DNA of 64,000 bases from CAYNST01 sp964399955 (GTDB lineage Bacteria; Pseudomonadota; Gammaproteobacteria; Pseudomonadales; Cellvibrionaceae): NCBI GenBank assembly GCA_964399955.1, contig CAYNST010000003.1, forward strand, positions 1 to 64,000, read 5' to 3'. Shown in pieces: positions 51,606 to 61,391 of the stretch (position 1 is its first letter; each line of letters opens with the position of its first letter). Under the pieces are notes generated by a model. It saw only the letters and a list, made by a program, of their open reading frames with translations, did no database searches and was not told the origin of the DNA. Made by a program: the position numbers and the translations under genes.

Positions 51606-53180
51606 TCAGTGGCGGAAGTGACGCATACGGGTAAAGACCATGGCCAGCCCGTGCTCGTCTGCGGCAGCAATAACTTCTTCATCACGCACGGAGCCGCCGG
51701 GCTGGATCACCGCCGTGATACCTGCCGCAGCGGCATTGTCCAGGCCATCGCGGAACGGGAAGAAGGCGTCGGAAGCCATCACGGACCCCTGCACCTTCAG
51801 CCCGGCGTGCTCGGCCTTGATTGCTGCAATCCTTGCTGAGTTGATACGGCTCATCTGGCCGGCACCCACGCCCACGGTTTGCTGGTTGCGTGCATAGACT
51901 ATGGCGTTGGACTTCACCATCTTGGCAACCTTCCAGGCAAACAGCAGGTCTTGCATTTCGTCTTCCGACGGCACGCGCTTGCTGACAACTTCCAAGTCTG
52001 CGCGGCTGATCATGCCCAGATCTTTATCCTGCACCAGCAAGCCGCCGGTGACCCGTTTGAAATCCCAGGCTGCCTGCGGTGTGGCGGGCCATTGGCCACA
52101 GGTCAGCAGCCGCACGTTGGCTTTCTGTGCAACCACTTCCAGGGCATCTTCCGCAACGCTTGGGGCAATGATGACTTCTACAAACTGCTGTTCGACGATG
52201 GCGCGGGCGGTGGCGGCGTCCAGCTCCCGGTTGAAGGCAATGATGCCGCCAAACGCCGACTCGGGGTCTGTAGCAAAGGCGTTGCGGTAGGCCGTGCCTA
52301 TGTCAGCTGCCTCCGCCACGCCGCAAGGATTGGCATGCTTTACAATCACGCAGGCCGGTCGGTCAAACAGTTTGACGGTTTCCAGCGCGGCATCGGTGTC
52401 GGCGACGTTGTTGTACGACAGCGCTTTACCCTGTTGCTGTTTGGCGGTGGCAACACTGGCCTCCTGCCAGTTCTGTTCAACGTAGAAAGCCGCCTTCTGA
52501 TGCGGGTTTTCGCCGTAGCGCATATCCTGCGCCTTGATAAACTGGCTGTTGAAGGTGCGTGGGAAGGGGCCTTCCTCTGCGCCCTGAGTGCCCAGGTAGT
52601 TGGCAATGGCACCGTCGTACTGCGCGGTGTGCTCAAACGCCTGCAGCGCCAGGTCAAAGCGCGTTTCACGGCTCAGGCAACCGCCACTGGCCGTCATCTC
52701 ATCCAGCACGCTTTGATAACTGTTGGCGTTGACGACAATGGCCACAAAGGCATGGTTTTTGGCGGCGGCGCGGACCATGGTTGGCCCGCCGATGTCGATG
52801 TTCTCTATGGCATCTTCCAGGCTACAGCCGGGCTTGGCCACGGTGGCCGCGAAGGGATAAAGGTTTACCACCACCATGTCGATCGGCGCTATCTGGTGCG
52901 CCTGCATCACGGCATCGTCCATGCCGCGGCGGGCCAGAATGCCGCCATGGATCTTCGGGTGCAGGGTCTTGACGCGCCCGTCCATCATTTCCGGGAAACC
53001 TGTGTAGTCGGCAATTTCAATGGCCGGGATACCTTGCTCAGCCAGCAGGCGATAGGTGCCGCCTGTAGAGAGAATTTCCACGCCTTGCTGGTGCAGTGCC
53101 TGGGCAAATTCGACAATGCCGGTTTTGTCCGACACGCTGATAAGTGCGCGCTTGATCGGAGTGGGGGCAGATTGAGCCAT
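51606..53180 (-). CDS. purH: Bifunctional AICAR formyltransferase / IMP cyclohydrolase
   Basis: Last two steps of IMP synthesis; 524 residues. The N-terminal cyclohydrolase has ALISVSDKTGIVEFAQAL and LSTGGTYRLL; the C-terminal formyltransferase has RYGENPHQKAAFY, VKHANPCGVAEA, FGGIIAFN and the end region SDAFFPFRDGLDNAAAAG. The ATG at 53180 begins MAQSAPTPIKRALISV; the frame is open to 53285 without similarity. First gene of purHD, with fis-dusB upstream on the same strand. Confidence 0.97.
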   Translation of the reverse strand: MAQSAPTPIKRALISVSDKTGIVEFAQALHQQGVEILSTGGTYRLLAEQGIPAIEIADYTGFPEMMDGRVKTLHPKIHGGILARRGMDDAVMQAHQIAPIDMVVVNLYPFAATVAKPGCSLEDAIENIDIGGPTMVRAAAKNHAFVAIVVNANSYQSVLDEMTASGGCLSRETRFDLALQAFEHTAQYDGAIANYLGTQGAEEGPFPRTFNSQFIKAQDMRYGENPHQKAAFYVEQNWQEASVATAKQQQGKALSYNNVADTDAALETVKLFDRPACVIVKHANPCGVAEAADIGTAYRNAFATDPESAFGGIIAFNRELDAATARAIVEQQFVEVIIAPSVAEDALEVVAQKANVRLLTCGQWPATPQAAWDFKRVTGGLLVQDKDLGMISRADLEVVSKRVPSEDEMQDLLFAWKVAKMVKSNAIVYARNQQTVGVGAGQMSRINSARIAAIKAEHAGLKVQGSVMASDAFFPFRDGLDNAAAAGITAVIQPGGSVRDEEVIAAADEHGLAMVFTRMRHFRH

Positions 53181-53288
53181 GGTGCGTCCTGTGTGCTGCG
53201 AAATAGCTAAAGCCTGCCCAGCCGAGGAGCCAGCGGGCAAGGGGCTTGGAGTCAGTGGAGTTGGCGCGTGGGTCTGGTAACTCACTCA

Positions 53289-53315
53289 GCCTGCGCCAGG
53301 CCGCTTGGCGCAGGC
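53289..53315. repeat. 10-bp perfect hairpin between fis and purH
   Basis: GCCTGCGCCA (53289-53298) pairs with TGGCGCAGGC (53306-53315) around a 7-base loop. It lies in the 255-base gap downstream of fis. It may end the dusB-fis transcript, though no T-run follows. Confidence 0.55.
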
Positions 53316-53435
53316 ACAGGCTGAACGGGGCAAATTGGCAACAGATAGCTTGCGTGGAGCCGTCAGGCCTGCGGCCCCGAGCACCGTCACAACGCCAAAT
53401 CACTGGTAACGGGTTTTGACGGGCTGCGTCAGAGC

Positions 53436-53753
53436 CTATAGCAGGCCGTACTGCTTCAGTTTTTTGCGCAGGGTCCCGCGGTTCAAGCCCAAAACCTGGG
53501 CGGCTTTGGTTTGATTGTGACGGGTATATTTCATGACCACTTCCAACAGCGGGGTTTCCACCTCTGAAAGTACCATTTCGTAAACGTCGGTGACGTCCTG
53601 ACCTTCCAAGTGCTGAAAGTAATTGTTTACAGCCAGGTCAACGCTGTCGCGCAGCGAAGGGGTGGATGCGGTATTCACGGTGTCTTCCAGGCCGTTGCCG
53701 ACATGCGTCAGGCTGGATGGGCTCTCTGCGATCAAGGTTTCGACGGTATTCAT
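53436..53753 (-). CDS. fis: DNA-binding protein Fis
   Basis: Nucleoid protein and growth-phase regulator, 105 residues. The C-terminal helix-turn-helix MKYTRHNQTKAAQVLGLNRG and TLRKKLKQYGLL is the classical Fis end; the N-terminal half gives the dimer arms. The ATG overlaps the dusB stop by four bases (ATGA), as in the conserved dusB-fis operon. Confidence 0.97.
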   Translation of the reverse strand: MNTVETLIAESPSSLTHVGNGLEDTVNTASTPSLRDSVDLAVNNYFQHLEGQDVTDVYEMVLSEVETPLLEVVMKYTRHNQTKAAQVLGLNRGTLRKKLKQYGLL

Positions 53754-54757
53754 GCTGCGTGGTCCTCTAGTTGGTGCAATCTGTCAAAGAATTTACCGAC
53801 AACCAATCTTTGTTCTTGTAGGGTTGTCAGCGCGTTGAACTCCTGGCGCAAGGGGCCTGTCAGCCACCCCAGTGCGCTGTCAAACTGTTTTTCAAGATAC
53901 CATCCCAGGTGTTTGCGAGCGATGCGCACACCTGCTGTTTCCCCATAAAAATTGCTTAGCTCCTGGAGGTGCGAAAGCAATGTATTTCTGACTTGCGGCA
54001 TTGTCGGTTTGGCTTCCAGCTTGCCTGCACCCACGAAGCTGTTGATCTGACTGAACAGCCAGGGGTTACCCTGTGCGCCCCGACCAATCATAACGGCTGC
54101 GGCCCCGGTTGATTGCAGCACCCAGTGAGCTTTCTCGGCTGAGGTGATATCACCGTTGGCTATGACTGGAATGGCTACTGCTTGTACAACTTCGGTGATG
54201 GTAGCGTATTCTGCCTCACCCTTGAATCGGCAGGCGCGGGTGCGGCCGTGAACCGTGAGCGCGCGCACACCGCTGGCCTCTGCCAGACGCGCGACCAACA
54301 CGGCGTTGCGGTGCTCAGGGTCCCATCCCGTGCGGATTTTGAGCGTTACCGGTGCATCCACTGCGGCAACCACCGACTCAAGAATGCGTTGGACCAGCGG
54401 TAAATCCTGAAGCAGGGCCGAGCCTGCCGCACGGTTGCACACCTTCTTGGCGGGGCAGCCCATGTTGATGTCCACCACCTGCGCGCCCTGCGCGACGGCC
54501 GCGCGAGCGGCCTCCGCCATTTGGGCGGCTTCACTGCCGGCAATCTGTGTCACGCGGGGCCCCGGTGTATCGCCGTAGGCCAGTCGGGTTCGACTTTTTT
54601 TGCTGTTCCAGAGGCGGGTGTCTGCAGTCACCATCTCGTTGACGACCATGCCTGCGCCATGGGCTGCACAAAGTTCACGAAACGGCAGGTCGGAGACGCC
54701 GGCCATAGGCGCTAGAACAGCGGGGCGCGCGATAGAGTAAGGTCCGATATGGAACAA
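53750..54757 (-). CDS. dusB: tRNA-dihydrouridine synthase B
   Basis: FMN enzyme that reduces specific uridines in the tRNA D-loop; 335 residues. It starts FHIGPYSIARPAVLAPMAGV, with the catalytic Cys in DINMGCPAKKVCNRAAGSAL, the basic TLKIRTGWDPEHRN, LTVHGRTRACRFKG, IPVIANGDI and VMIGRGAQGNPW. The likely start is TTG at 54757 with GGGGAAG before it; a frame start at 54859 adds 34 residues without similarity. Operon dusB-fis. Confidence 0.95.
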   Translation of the reverse strand: MFHIGPYSIARPAVLAPMAGVSDLPFRELCAAHGAGMVVNEMVTADTRLWNSKKSRTRLAYGDTPGPRVTQIAGSEAAQMAEAARAAVAQGAQVVDINMGCPAKKVCNRAAGSALLQDLPLVQRILESVVAAVDAPVTLKIRTGWDPEHRNAVLVARLAEASGVRALTVHGRTRACRFKGEAEYATITEVVQAVAIPVIANGDITSAEKAHWVLQSTGAAAVMIGRGAQGNPWLFSQINSFVGAGKLEAKPTMPQVRNTLLSHLQELSNFYGETAGVRIARKHLGWYLEKQFDSALGWLTGPLRQEFNALTTLQEQRLVVGKFFDRLHQLEDHAA

Positions 54758-54954
54758 ACTGACTTCCCCAGCGATGGAGGTATTCAAAGGGTTGTGGTAT
54801 TCAGCCGCTCCACCTGTTGTGGGGAGAGCTTCAAGAGGGGCGCTATCATACCCGCTCACCTAGCGTTTGGAAACGCACAAATCAGGCGGATTGGTCAATA
54901 AACGGCTTATTTGGCGCTCCCGCAGGCAAGCCAATGCGCCGCGCCCGGATGGCC

Positions 54955-56007
54955 TCAGTCGATGATGGCGATGCTGTAGCTGACCGCTGAACCGCCCGGG
55001 TCTGTCACTTCAAAGGCTATGTGAATAGGGTTGCTGACGGGCATATTGTCGCGCCCGGCGAGTTCGCCGCCCAGATAATCGGACGGAGAGAACCGATGCA
55101 CCGCCACGGCCTGGTCGCGGGAGTCGCTGAAGGTCAGTTGCAGCCCGGGGAAGGGCTGCTCGAAGGTTGCATTGTTGTGGAGGATGACATCCACCAACAG
55201 CGAGCCTTTTTTGCGCGGGTGACTGCGTACCAGCAGGTTGGAGGTTTGAATCTGGCTGCGATCACGCAACTCCGGGATTTGGCAGCCAAAGACGCTGCAG
55301 GCGGCCGCATAGAATGAACGGTAGGGTTCCACCCGGCTCAATCTTGGAAACTCCAGCCAGGCTATCTGTACCACCAGGGCCAGCAGGGCCAAAGCTGCCA
55401 GGGTTGGCCAAAGAATGCGTCGACGCCAGGCCGGTACCTTGGGCTGCCATTCAACCTCCAGCGCTTCGGGCTCTATGGCGGCTATCATCTCTTCAAGCGA
55501 CAACTGCTCGGCCTTGCTCAGGGTGGTCCTCGACTCTGCTCGGCCGCTGCTCTGGGGCCCGGGCTCCGACTGCGACGCAGGGCCGTGACCGGTGTGCTCT
55601 TCTTCCGGAACGGTGGTGAGCAGTGCGTCCAGTTCATCCAGCAACGCATCGTTACCGTGAGCGCGCTGCGGCTCGGCGGGTGCTGCGGGGGGCGGGGCTT
55701 CGTTGACGGTGACAATCTTCCTAAACTTGACGCTGGGTTCGTCATCGTCATCTTTGAGCAACTCCAAAGCCCAGGATTCATCCTCTGGTACTTCGTCATC
55801 GTCGGTGTCCCTTTCGGGCTGGGCTACAGGCTTTTGCTCAGTATTTGCCGGGGGTTCTGGCGACTGCGCCTTTACGACATGCTCAACCGCATTGAACACA
55901 TGCAGGCACGCACCGCACCGCACCCGGCCTTTAGGGGGCTTGAGCAGGGCGTCGGTAATGCGAAACGCGGTTGCGCATTTGGGGCAGCGAGTGATTATGT
56001 CTGCCAT
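54955..56007 (-). CDS. Zinc-ribbon and DUF3426 membrane protein
   Basis: 350-residue protein. The N-terminal MJ0042-type zinc ribbon has TRCPKCATAFRI and VRCGACLHVFNA (four Cys). A long acidic, proline-rich linker (about 45-190) leads to one membrane helix (LWPTLAALALLALVVQIAWL) and a C-terminal DUF3426 domain with SSHPRKKGSL-like strands and QPFPGLQLTFSDS. Function unknown. It sits between prmA and dusB as in Pseudomonas. Confidence 0.88.
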   Translation of the reverse strand: MADIITRCPKCATAFRITDALLKPPKGRVRCGACLHVFNAVEHVVKAQSPEPPANTEQKPVAQPERDTDDDEVPEDESWALELLKDDDDEPSVKFRKIVTVNEAPPPAAPAEPQRAHGNDALLDELDALLTTVPEEEHTGHGPASQSEPGPQSSGRAESRTTLSKAEQLSLEEMIAAIEPEALEVEWQPKVPAWRRRILWPTLAALALLALVVQIAWLEFPRLSRVEPYRSFYAAACSVFGCQIPELRDRSQIQTSNLLVRSHPRKKGSLLVDVILHNNATFEQPFPGLQLTFSDSRDQAVAVHRFSPSDYLGGELAGRDNMPVSNPIHIAFEVTDPGGSAVSYSIAIID

Positions 56008-56106
56008 TGTGAGTGGTTCCCGGTCACCGAAGAGTCAGTAAAGCTGAGGACGAAGTCTACCGACAAGCCAGTCAAGAATAAATGACCCCCGTGATCAACT
56101 GCGGTC

Positions 56107-56976
56107 TCATACGTGTTTGCGGCCAATCAGGCAGGCCCAACCCTGGTGCGTGTGCTCGGCTACAAATTCTACCTCTGCTGCATAGGCGGCCCGCACCGCG
56201 TCACATTGCTCATGGAGCAGGCCAGACAAACAAATATAGCCGCCCGTGGCCATTTTGCCGATCAGCTGTGGGGCCAGAGAGACCAGCGGGCCCGCGAGGA
56301 TGTTCGCCAGTACCAAATCCGCCTGCGCATCCTCCGGCTCATCGCCCGGCAGATACACCGCAATATCGCCCAGGTGATTGCGGCGGGCGTTTTCCCGGGT
56401 GGCCAACAGGGCTTGGGGGTCGATGTCCACCCCGTAGACATGACTGGCCCCAAGTTTGGCTGCGGCAATGGCAAGAATGCCGGAGCCGCACCCATAATCC
56501 AGTACGCGCAGATCCTTGAGCGGGTGACCAGACAACCACTTCAGGCACAGAAAGGTCGTAGGGTGGGTGCCGGTACCAAAGGCCAGCCCCGGGTCCAATA
56601 ACACGGTGACGGCGCCCGCATCCGGCGGCGAGAACCAACTGGGGCAAACCCACAGGTTGTTGCCACAGTGGATGGGCTGGTAGTCCTGCATCCACTCCCG
56701 CTCCCAGTCTTTGTCGTCTACCGTTTGCCACTGCCAGCGCTGGCGGTCTGCAAGAGGTAAAGACCGCTCTACCGCTGCAGTGTGGGTGTCTGCATCAAAC
56801 AAAGCCACCACCTGGGTATTTTGCCACAGCGGGGTTTCGCCCAGAGCGGGCTCAAAAATGGGCTGATCTGCGCTGTCCTGCAGCGTCACCGACAGTGCAC
56901 CCGCCTGCAGCAGGGCGTCTTCCAGTGCCTCCACTTGCTCGCGGGTGCAGTCTATTTGGATCTGTAACCAGGCCAT
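56107..56976 (-). CDS. prmA: Ribosomal protein L11 methyltransferase
   Basis: SAM enzyme that trimethylates ribosomal protein L11; 289 residues. The N-terminal substrate-recognition domain begins WLQIQIDCTREQVEALEDAL; the SAM domain has PGLAFGTGTHPTTFLCLKWL, VLDYGCGSGILAIAAAKLGA and the catalytic-loop region LVLANILAGPLVSLAPQL. It follows accC by 23 bases. Confidence 0.97.
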   Translation of the reverse strand: MAWLQIQIDCTREQVEALEDALLQAGALSVTLQDSADQPIFEPALGETPLWQNTQVVALFDADTHTAAVERSLPLADRQRWQWQTVDDKDWEREWMQDYQPIHCGNNLWVCPSWFSPPDAGAVTVLLDPGLAFGTGTHPTTFLCLKWLSGHPLKDLRVLDYGCGSGILAIAAAKLGASHVYGVDIDPQALLATRENARRNHLGDIAVYLPGDEPEDAQADLVLANILAGPLVSLAPQLIGKMATGGYICLSGLLHEQCDAVRAAYAAEVEFVAEHTHQGWACLIGRKHV

Positions 56977-56999
56977 GATGGTGCTCGCAAGGCAGCGTT

Positions 57000-58340
57000 T
57001 CAGAGCTGCAGTTTCTTTTCCAGATAGTGAATGTTGACGCCGCCTTTGGCGAAAGCGGCATCGCGCACCAGGTCCTGCTGCATGGGAATGTTGGTTTTGA
57101 TGCCGCTGACTATCAATTCGTCCAGGGCCACCCGCATTTTGTGCAGTGCTGTGGTGCGGTCTTCGGCGTGAGTGATGACCTTGGCAATCATGGAGTCGTA
57201 GTAGGGCGGCACGCTGTAGCCTGCATACAAGTGGGAGTCAACCCGCACGCCCAAACCGCCCGGAGCATGGAAATTGTCTACCCGGCCGGGGCAGGGTAAA
57301 AACGAGCGCGGGTCTTCGGCATTGATGCGGCACTCAAAAGCGTGACCCCGAATTTGTATATCGCTTTGCTTGAACCGCAGCGGCCGGCCGGAGCACACGG
57401 CAATCTGCTCTTTGACCAGATCCACGCCGGTTACCATTTCCGTGACCGGATGCTCCACCTGAATACGGGTATTCATTTCTATGAAATAGAAGTTGCCGTC
57501 TTCATAGAGAAATTCAAAGGTGCCAGCGCCGCGGTAGCCAATTTTAATGCAGGCGTTGACGCAGGCCTGCAAGGTTCTTTCCCGGGATTCGGGGTCGATA
57601 TCCGGCGCGGGTGCCTCCTCCAGAACCTTCTGGTGCCGTCGCTGCAGTGAGCAGTCGCGGTCGCCAAGATGAATGGCGTTGCCTTGGCCATCGGACAGTA
57701 TTTGTACTTCCACGTGGCGGGGGTTCTGTAGAAACTTTTCCATGTAGACCGTATCGTCACCAAACGCAGACTTGGCTTCCGATTTGGTAACCTGAATGGA
57801 ATTCATCAGGGCGGACTCGGTATGCACTACGCGCATGCCCCGACCACCGCCACCTGCGGCGGCCTTGATGATCACCGGAAAGCCTATTTCGTGGGCAATC
57901 TTCAGGCAGGTCTCGCGGTCTTCCGGCAGCGGTCCGTCCGAGCCGGGCACGGTAGGCACCCCAGCCTGCTTCATGGCGCGAATGGCCGAGACCTTGTCGC
58001 CCATCAGGCGAATCACGTCCGGGTCTGGGCCAATAAAGGTGAAGCCGCTTTTTTGGATCTGTTCGGCGAAGTCGGCGTTCTCGGCCAAAAAGCCGTATCC
58101 CGGGTGTACCGCAACCGAATCGGTAATCTCCATCGCGCTGATAATTGAGGGGATGTTGAGATAGCTCTGGGTTGAGGCATTGGGCCCAATGCAGATGGAC
58201 TCGTCGGCCAGGCGCACGTGCATCAGATCGCGGTCGGCTTTGGAATACACCGCCACGGTTTTGATGCCCAGTTCTTTACAGGCACGCAGCACACGCAGCG
58301 CTATTTCACCGCGATTGGCGATGAGTATCTTGTCAAACAT
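57000..58340 (-). CDS. accC: Acetyl-CoA carboxylase, biotin carboxylase subunit
   Basis: ATP-grasp subunit that carboxylates biotin on AccB; 446 residues. It begins MFDKILIANRGEIALRVLRA and shows HPGYGFLAENADFAE, the glycine-rich loop KAAAGGGGRGMRVVH, the Cys-Lys region RDCSLQRRHQKVLEEAPAP and FIEMNTRIQVEHPVTEMVTG. The ATG at 58340 is the family start, 14 bases after accB; a frame start at 58358 is less likely. Confidence 0.98.
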   Translation of the reverse strand: MFDKILIANRGEIALRVLRACKELGIKTVAVYSKADRDLMHVRLADESICIGPNASTQSYLNIPSIISAMEITDSVAVHPGYGFLAENADFAEQIQKSGFTFIGPDPDVIRLMGDKVSAIRAMKQAGVPTVPGSDGPLPEDRETCLKIAHEIGFPVIIKAAAGGGGRGMRVVHTESALMNSIQVTKSEAKSAFGDDTVYMEKFLQNPRHVEVQILSDGQGNAIHLGDRDCSLQRRHQKVLEEAPAPDIDPESRERTLQACVNACIKIGYRGAGTFEFLYEDGNFYFIEMNTRIQVEHPVTEMVTGVDLVKEQIAVCSGRPLRFKQSDIQIRGHAFECRINAEDPRSFLPCPGRVDNFHAPGGLGVRVDSHLYAGYSVPPYYDSMIAKVITHAEDRTTALHKMRVALDELIVSGIKTNIPMQQDLVRDAAFAKGGVNIHYLEKKLQL

Positions 58341-58354
58341 GGCAGCGCTCCGGC

Positions 58355-58816
58355 TCAAACTATGGTGATAAGTGGCTGGTCAAATTCTACAGGCTCACCA
58401 TCTTCAACCAGAACAGACTCGATCACGCCGGCTTTGTCGGCTTCTATCTGGTTCATCATTTTCATGGCTTCCACTATGCAGATCACATCACCTACATTGA
58501 CCTTTTTGCCTACTTCCACAAACGGAGTGGCACCGGGACTGGACGACCGATAAAAGGTGCCTACCATGGGAGAGCGTATGGCGTGCCCCTTGCTGGCGGC
58601 CGATTCTTCAGCTGCGGCGGCGGTTGCCGGGGCTATCGTGGGCTGGGGCGCCTGGGCCGGTGGCGGCGCCTGGAAATACGTGTGCATGGGCTGGGCGAAC
58701 ATGTTTTTATTGCCGCGGCTGATGCGTACAGATTCTTCACCTTCCTTGATTTCCAACTCTTCAATGTTGGATTCTTCAAGCAGTTCAATCAGCTTTTTTA
58801 TTTTGCGAATGTCCAT
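58355..58816 (-). CDS. accB: Acetyl-CoA carboxylase biotin carboxyl carrier protein
   Basis: 153-residue carrier. The N-terminal part MDIRKIKKLIELLEESNIEE is followed by an Ala-Pro-rich swinging linker (about 45-80) and the biotinyl domain with the target Lys in EAMKMMNQIEA. It precedes accC and follows aroQ by 37 bases. Confidence 0.98.
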   Translation of the reverse strand: MDIRKIKKLIELLEESNIEELEIKEGEESVRISRGNKNMFAQPMHTYFQAPPPAQAPQPTIAPATAAAAEESAASKGHAIRSPMVGTFYRSSSPGATPFVEVGKKVNVGDVICIVEAMKMMNQIEADKAGVIESVLVEDGEPVEFDQPLITIV

Positions 58817-58853
58817 CTAGGCCTCTCATTCAGAAAACTTGGATTATTGGGTG

Positions 58854-59306
58854 TCAGGCTTGGCCCGGCTTGGCAAGGTTGCGCAGTGCAGCTTCCAGCG
58901 CCAAAAGATAGCCGTCTATACCCAATCCGCAAATCACCCCCCAGGCAATGCCCGACAGATAGGAGTGATGGCGAAAGGGTTCCCGGGCAAAAACGTTGGA
59001 AAGGTGCACTTCGATGAAGGGGATTTTGACCCCCGCAAGAGCATCGCGCAGGGCAATGCTGGTGTGGGTAAAGGCCGCAGGATTGATCAGGATGAAATCT
59101 ACCTTCTGGCGATAGGCCAGGTGGATCCGGTCCACCAGTTCGTGTTCGGCGTTACTTTGCAACACCTGAAACTGGTGGCCTTGTTCCTGGCAGCGAGCGG
59201 CAAGCATGGCATTGATATCGTCCAGCGTCTGGGTGCCGTACAGATCGGGCTCCCGGACGCCAAGCAGATTGAGATTGGGCCCGTGCAATACCAGGATGCT
59301 AGCCAT
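58854..59306 (-). CDS. aroQ: Type II 3-dehydroquinate dehydratase
   Basis: Shikimate-pathway dehydratase, 150 residues, dodecameric. Motifs are ILVLHGPNLNLLGVREPDLYG with the catalytic Tyr, INPAAFTHTSIALRDAL, and VHLSNVFAREPFRHHSYLS with the catalytic His. It leads the aroQ-accB-accC unit as in Pseudomonas; a candidate promoter lies 110 bases upstream. Confidence 0.97.
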   Translation of the reverse strand: MASILVLHGPNLNLLGVREPDLYGTQTLDDINAMLAARCQEQGHQFQVLQSNAEHELVDRIHLAYRQKVDFILINPAAFTHTSIALRDALAGVKIPFIEVHLSNVFAREPFRHHSYLSGIAWGVICGLGIDGYLLALEAALRNLAKPGQA

Positions 59307-59415
59307 AAATGAAAGTAGTCCAAATCGTCATGTACGCGGCTGCGCGCCTTGTCATCTTGGCGCTCCAGTGAAAGCCCTGCAGGCAAAGCACCAGACTTCG
59401 CCGATTTTGGGCAGC

Positions 59416-59444
59416 GATTTTGCCTAATTTGCCGGTCAGTGTCT
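59416..59444 (-). promoter_or_regulatory. Candidate sigma-70 promoter of aroQ-accBC
   Basis: On the minus strand TAGACA (59444-59439), a 17-base spacer and CAAAAT (59421-59416). The -35 box has one mismatch to TTGACA; the -10 box is weaker. Confidence 0.4.
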
Positions 59445-59587
59445 ATCTAAAACGGAACTTCCCTTGGTAATCGATGAAAATACCGCCCGATTCGACGAAA
59501 TTAAGCGCCGCAGGCGAAGCTGTGGCTGTGACAGGAGTGAGTTACAAGGGGGGAACCAAGAAGAGTGGCCACTGTGACAAACCCGTG

Positions 59588-59605
59588 GCCCGCCAGACGG
59601 CGGGC
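59588..59605 (-). terminator. Hairpin at the end of dsbD
   Basis: GCCCGCC and GGCGGGC form a 7-bp stem with a 4-base loop, 13 bases beyond the dsbD stop. On the minus strand it is followed by CACGGGTTTGTC, a poor U-tract, so termination is probable but not certain. Confidence 0.5.
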
Positions 59606-59618
59606 GGCACGGTGGATA

Positions 59619-61391
59619 TTATTCTGCCGCTACTTGAGCACCGCTGTCGGCGGCTCGTTTGAGGGCGTCAATTACCATGCCCTGCGTGAGGAATTGTGGC
59701 AGGATCTCGGGCGACTGGGAGGTGTCTGCAGGGTAGACCAGGTACAGCGGAACGCCGCTGCGTTCAAAGTATGCCAGCACCCGGCTGATCGCCGGGTCCT
59801 GATTGGTCCAGTCGGCTTTGACCAGCGCAACGTTGTGTTCGCTGACCGCCGCTTTGAATCCCGCCCGCGACAGGGCCACCTTCTCGTTGGCTTTGCAGGT
59901 AATGCACCAGTCTGCGGTGAAGTCAACAAATACCGGCCGCCCCTGTTCGCGCAGGTTTTGCACCAGGTTTTCCGAATAGGGTTGCCAATCGTCCAGGTTG
60001 CTGTTGAATCTCTCGCTGCCAAATGCCACAAAGGCGGCAAACGCCAGAAAACCTGCTGCGGCTGCTTGTGTTGTTCTGCGCCCGGTGGTGCCTTGCGGCA
60101 GGTTGTTGTAAAGCCAGATGGCCATGGCAATGGCAACGGCGCCGGCACAGAGGAAAAACAGCGCCACCAAACCCACCTGGCGGCCAAATACAAACAACAA
60201 CCAGGCGGCCGTCAAATACATTGGAAACGCCAAAAACTCTTTGAGCTTCTCCATCCAGGCGCCTGGACGCGGCAGCATGCGGGCAAAACCGGGGCTATAG
60301 CTCAGCAGCAGGAAGGGAAGCGCCATACCCAGCCCCAGCGCTACGAAGACCAGCAGCGCGGAAACCGGGGGCTGAGTCAAGGCAAAACCCAGGGCGGGCG
60401 CCATCATGGGGCCGGTGCAGGGGCTGGCAACCACGGCGGCCAGCACGCCTGTAAAAAATGACCCGCGCAGGCCGCTGTTGGTGGTGAGCCCATGGCCAAT
60501 GCCCATCAACCCGGTGCCAAAACTGACCATGCCCGAAAGGCTGAGCCCCATGACAAAAAACAAATAGGCCAGCATGGCCACAAATACCGGCGACTGAAGC
60601 TGAAACCCCCAACCCGCTGTTTGCCCTGCTGCTCGGGCCACCAGAATAAGTACGGCCACTGCCAGAAATGAGCCCACAACCCCGGCGGTGTATGCCCATC
60701 CGTGCAGATGGTGGCTTTGCTGATTGGAACTGGTGGAGGCAAAGGTCAACGCCTTCAAAGACAGCACCGGGAAAACGCAGGGCATCAGGTTCAAAAGAAA
60801 CCCGCCGCCGGCCGCCAGCAGCAGCGCCACCACCAGGGTCAGACCCGTGCCAGATTGCCCGCCCGCTCCAGGCGGAGCCGCGCCTCCTGCCGCCAGCGCG
60901 CTGGCATCCGTTTCTACCGCTGTATTGAACTGGCGGTTGATATCAAAAAATTGGGTAACGGGCGCGTAGCAGAGCCCGGCGTCAGCGCACCCCTGTGAAG
61001 TCAACTTGAGTATGAATTGCTGGGGAAGCTCCTGCGCTGGCACCGTGATGCGTGTGCTGTTGTAAAAAATTTCGACTTCCGCCTGTTCGTACTCATCGTA
61101 CTGAAACAGGCCGCTTTCCATGACGGCCTGCAGGTGCAATGGGTCGGACTGGGTGAGGCCCTCCACTTTGAACTTATCCTTGTAGAGGTAGTAGCCGGGT
61201 TGGATGGCCCAATCGAGCACGACAGCCTCGTCGTTGACTTTGATGTCCACCCTGTAGGCTTCCTCGACAGGTAAAAACGTCGCCCTTTGCCCCAGTACAC
61301 TGTCAAGAGACCCGGCCCCCCAGCTCAACTGGCTGCTGCACAGCAAAATCCATCCAATGAACAGTGTTTTCAAGGTATTTTGACTAAACAT
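59619..61391 (-). CDS. dsbD: Thiol:disulfide interchange protein DsbD
   Basis: Inner-membrane electron conduit that passes reducing power from thioredoxin to periplasmic proteins; 590 residues. A signal peptide (FIGWILLCSSQLSWGAG) precedes the N-terminal domain with the pair in GCADAGLCYAP. Eight membrane helices carry the two Cys in LNLMPCVFPVLSLKAL and VASPCTGPMMAPALGF. The C-terminal thioredoxin domain has DWCITCKANEKV. All three Cys pairs are intact. The ATG at 61391 gives the signal peptide; a frame start at 61430 adds 13 residues. It is divergent from the copper chaperone pair. Confidence 0.97.
   Translation of the reverse strand: MFSQNTLKTLFIGWILLCSSQLSWGAGSLDSVLGQRATFLPVEEAYRVDIKVNDEAVVLDWAIQPGYYLYKDKFKVEGLTQSDPLHLQAVMESGLFQYDEYEQAEVEIFYNSTRITVPAQELPQQFILKLTSQGCADAGLCYAPVTQFFDINRQFNTAVETDASALAAGGAAPPGAGGQSGTGLTLVVALLLAAGGGFLLNLMPCVFPVLSLKALTFASTSSNQQSHHLHGWAYTAGVVGSFLAVAVLILVARAAGQTAGWGFQLQSPVFVAMLAYLFFVMGLSLSGMVSFGTGLMGIGHGLTTNSGLRGSFFTGVLAAVVASPCTGPMMAPALGFALTQPPVSALLVFVALGLGMALPFLLLSYSPGFARMLPRPGAWMEKLKEFLAFPMYLTAAWLLFVFGRQVGLVALFFLCAGAVAIAMAIWLYNNLPQGTTGRRTTQAAAAGFLAFAAFVAFGSERFNSNLDDWQPYSENLVQNLREQGRPVFVDFTADWCITCKANEKVALSRAGFKAAVSEHNVALVKADWTNQDPAISRVLAYFERSGVPLYLVYPADTSQSPEILPQFLTQGMVIDALKRAADSGAQVAAE

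Larger units (their letters stand above)
59307..59618. other. 312-base intergenic region between aroQ and dsbD
   Basis: No supported gene. It holds a candidate aroQ promoter at 59416-59444 and a GC hairpin just after the dsbD stop (59588-59605). Nothing else is recognisable. Confidence 0.5.
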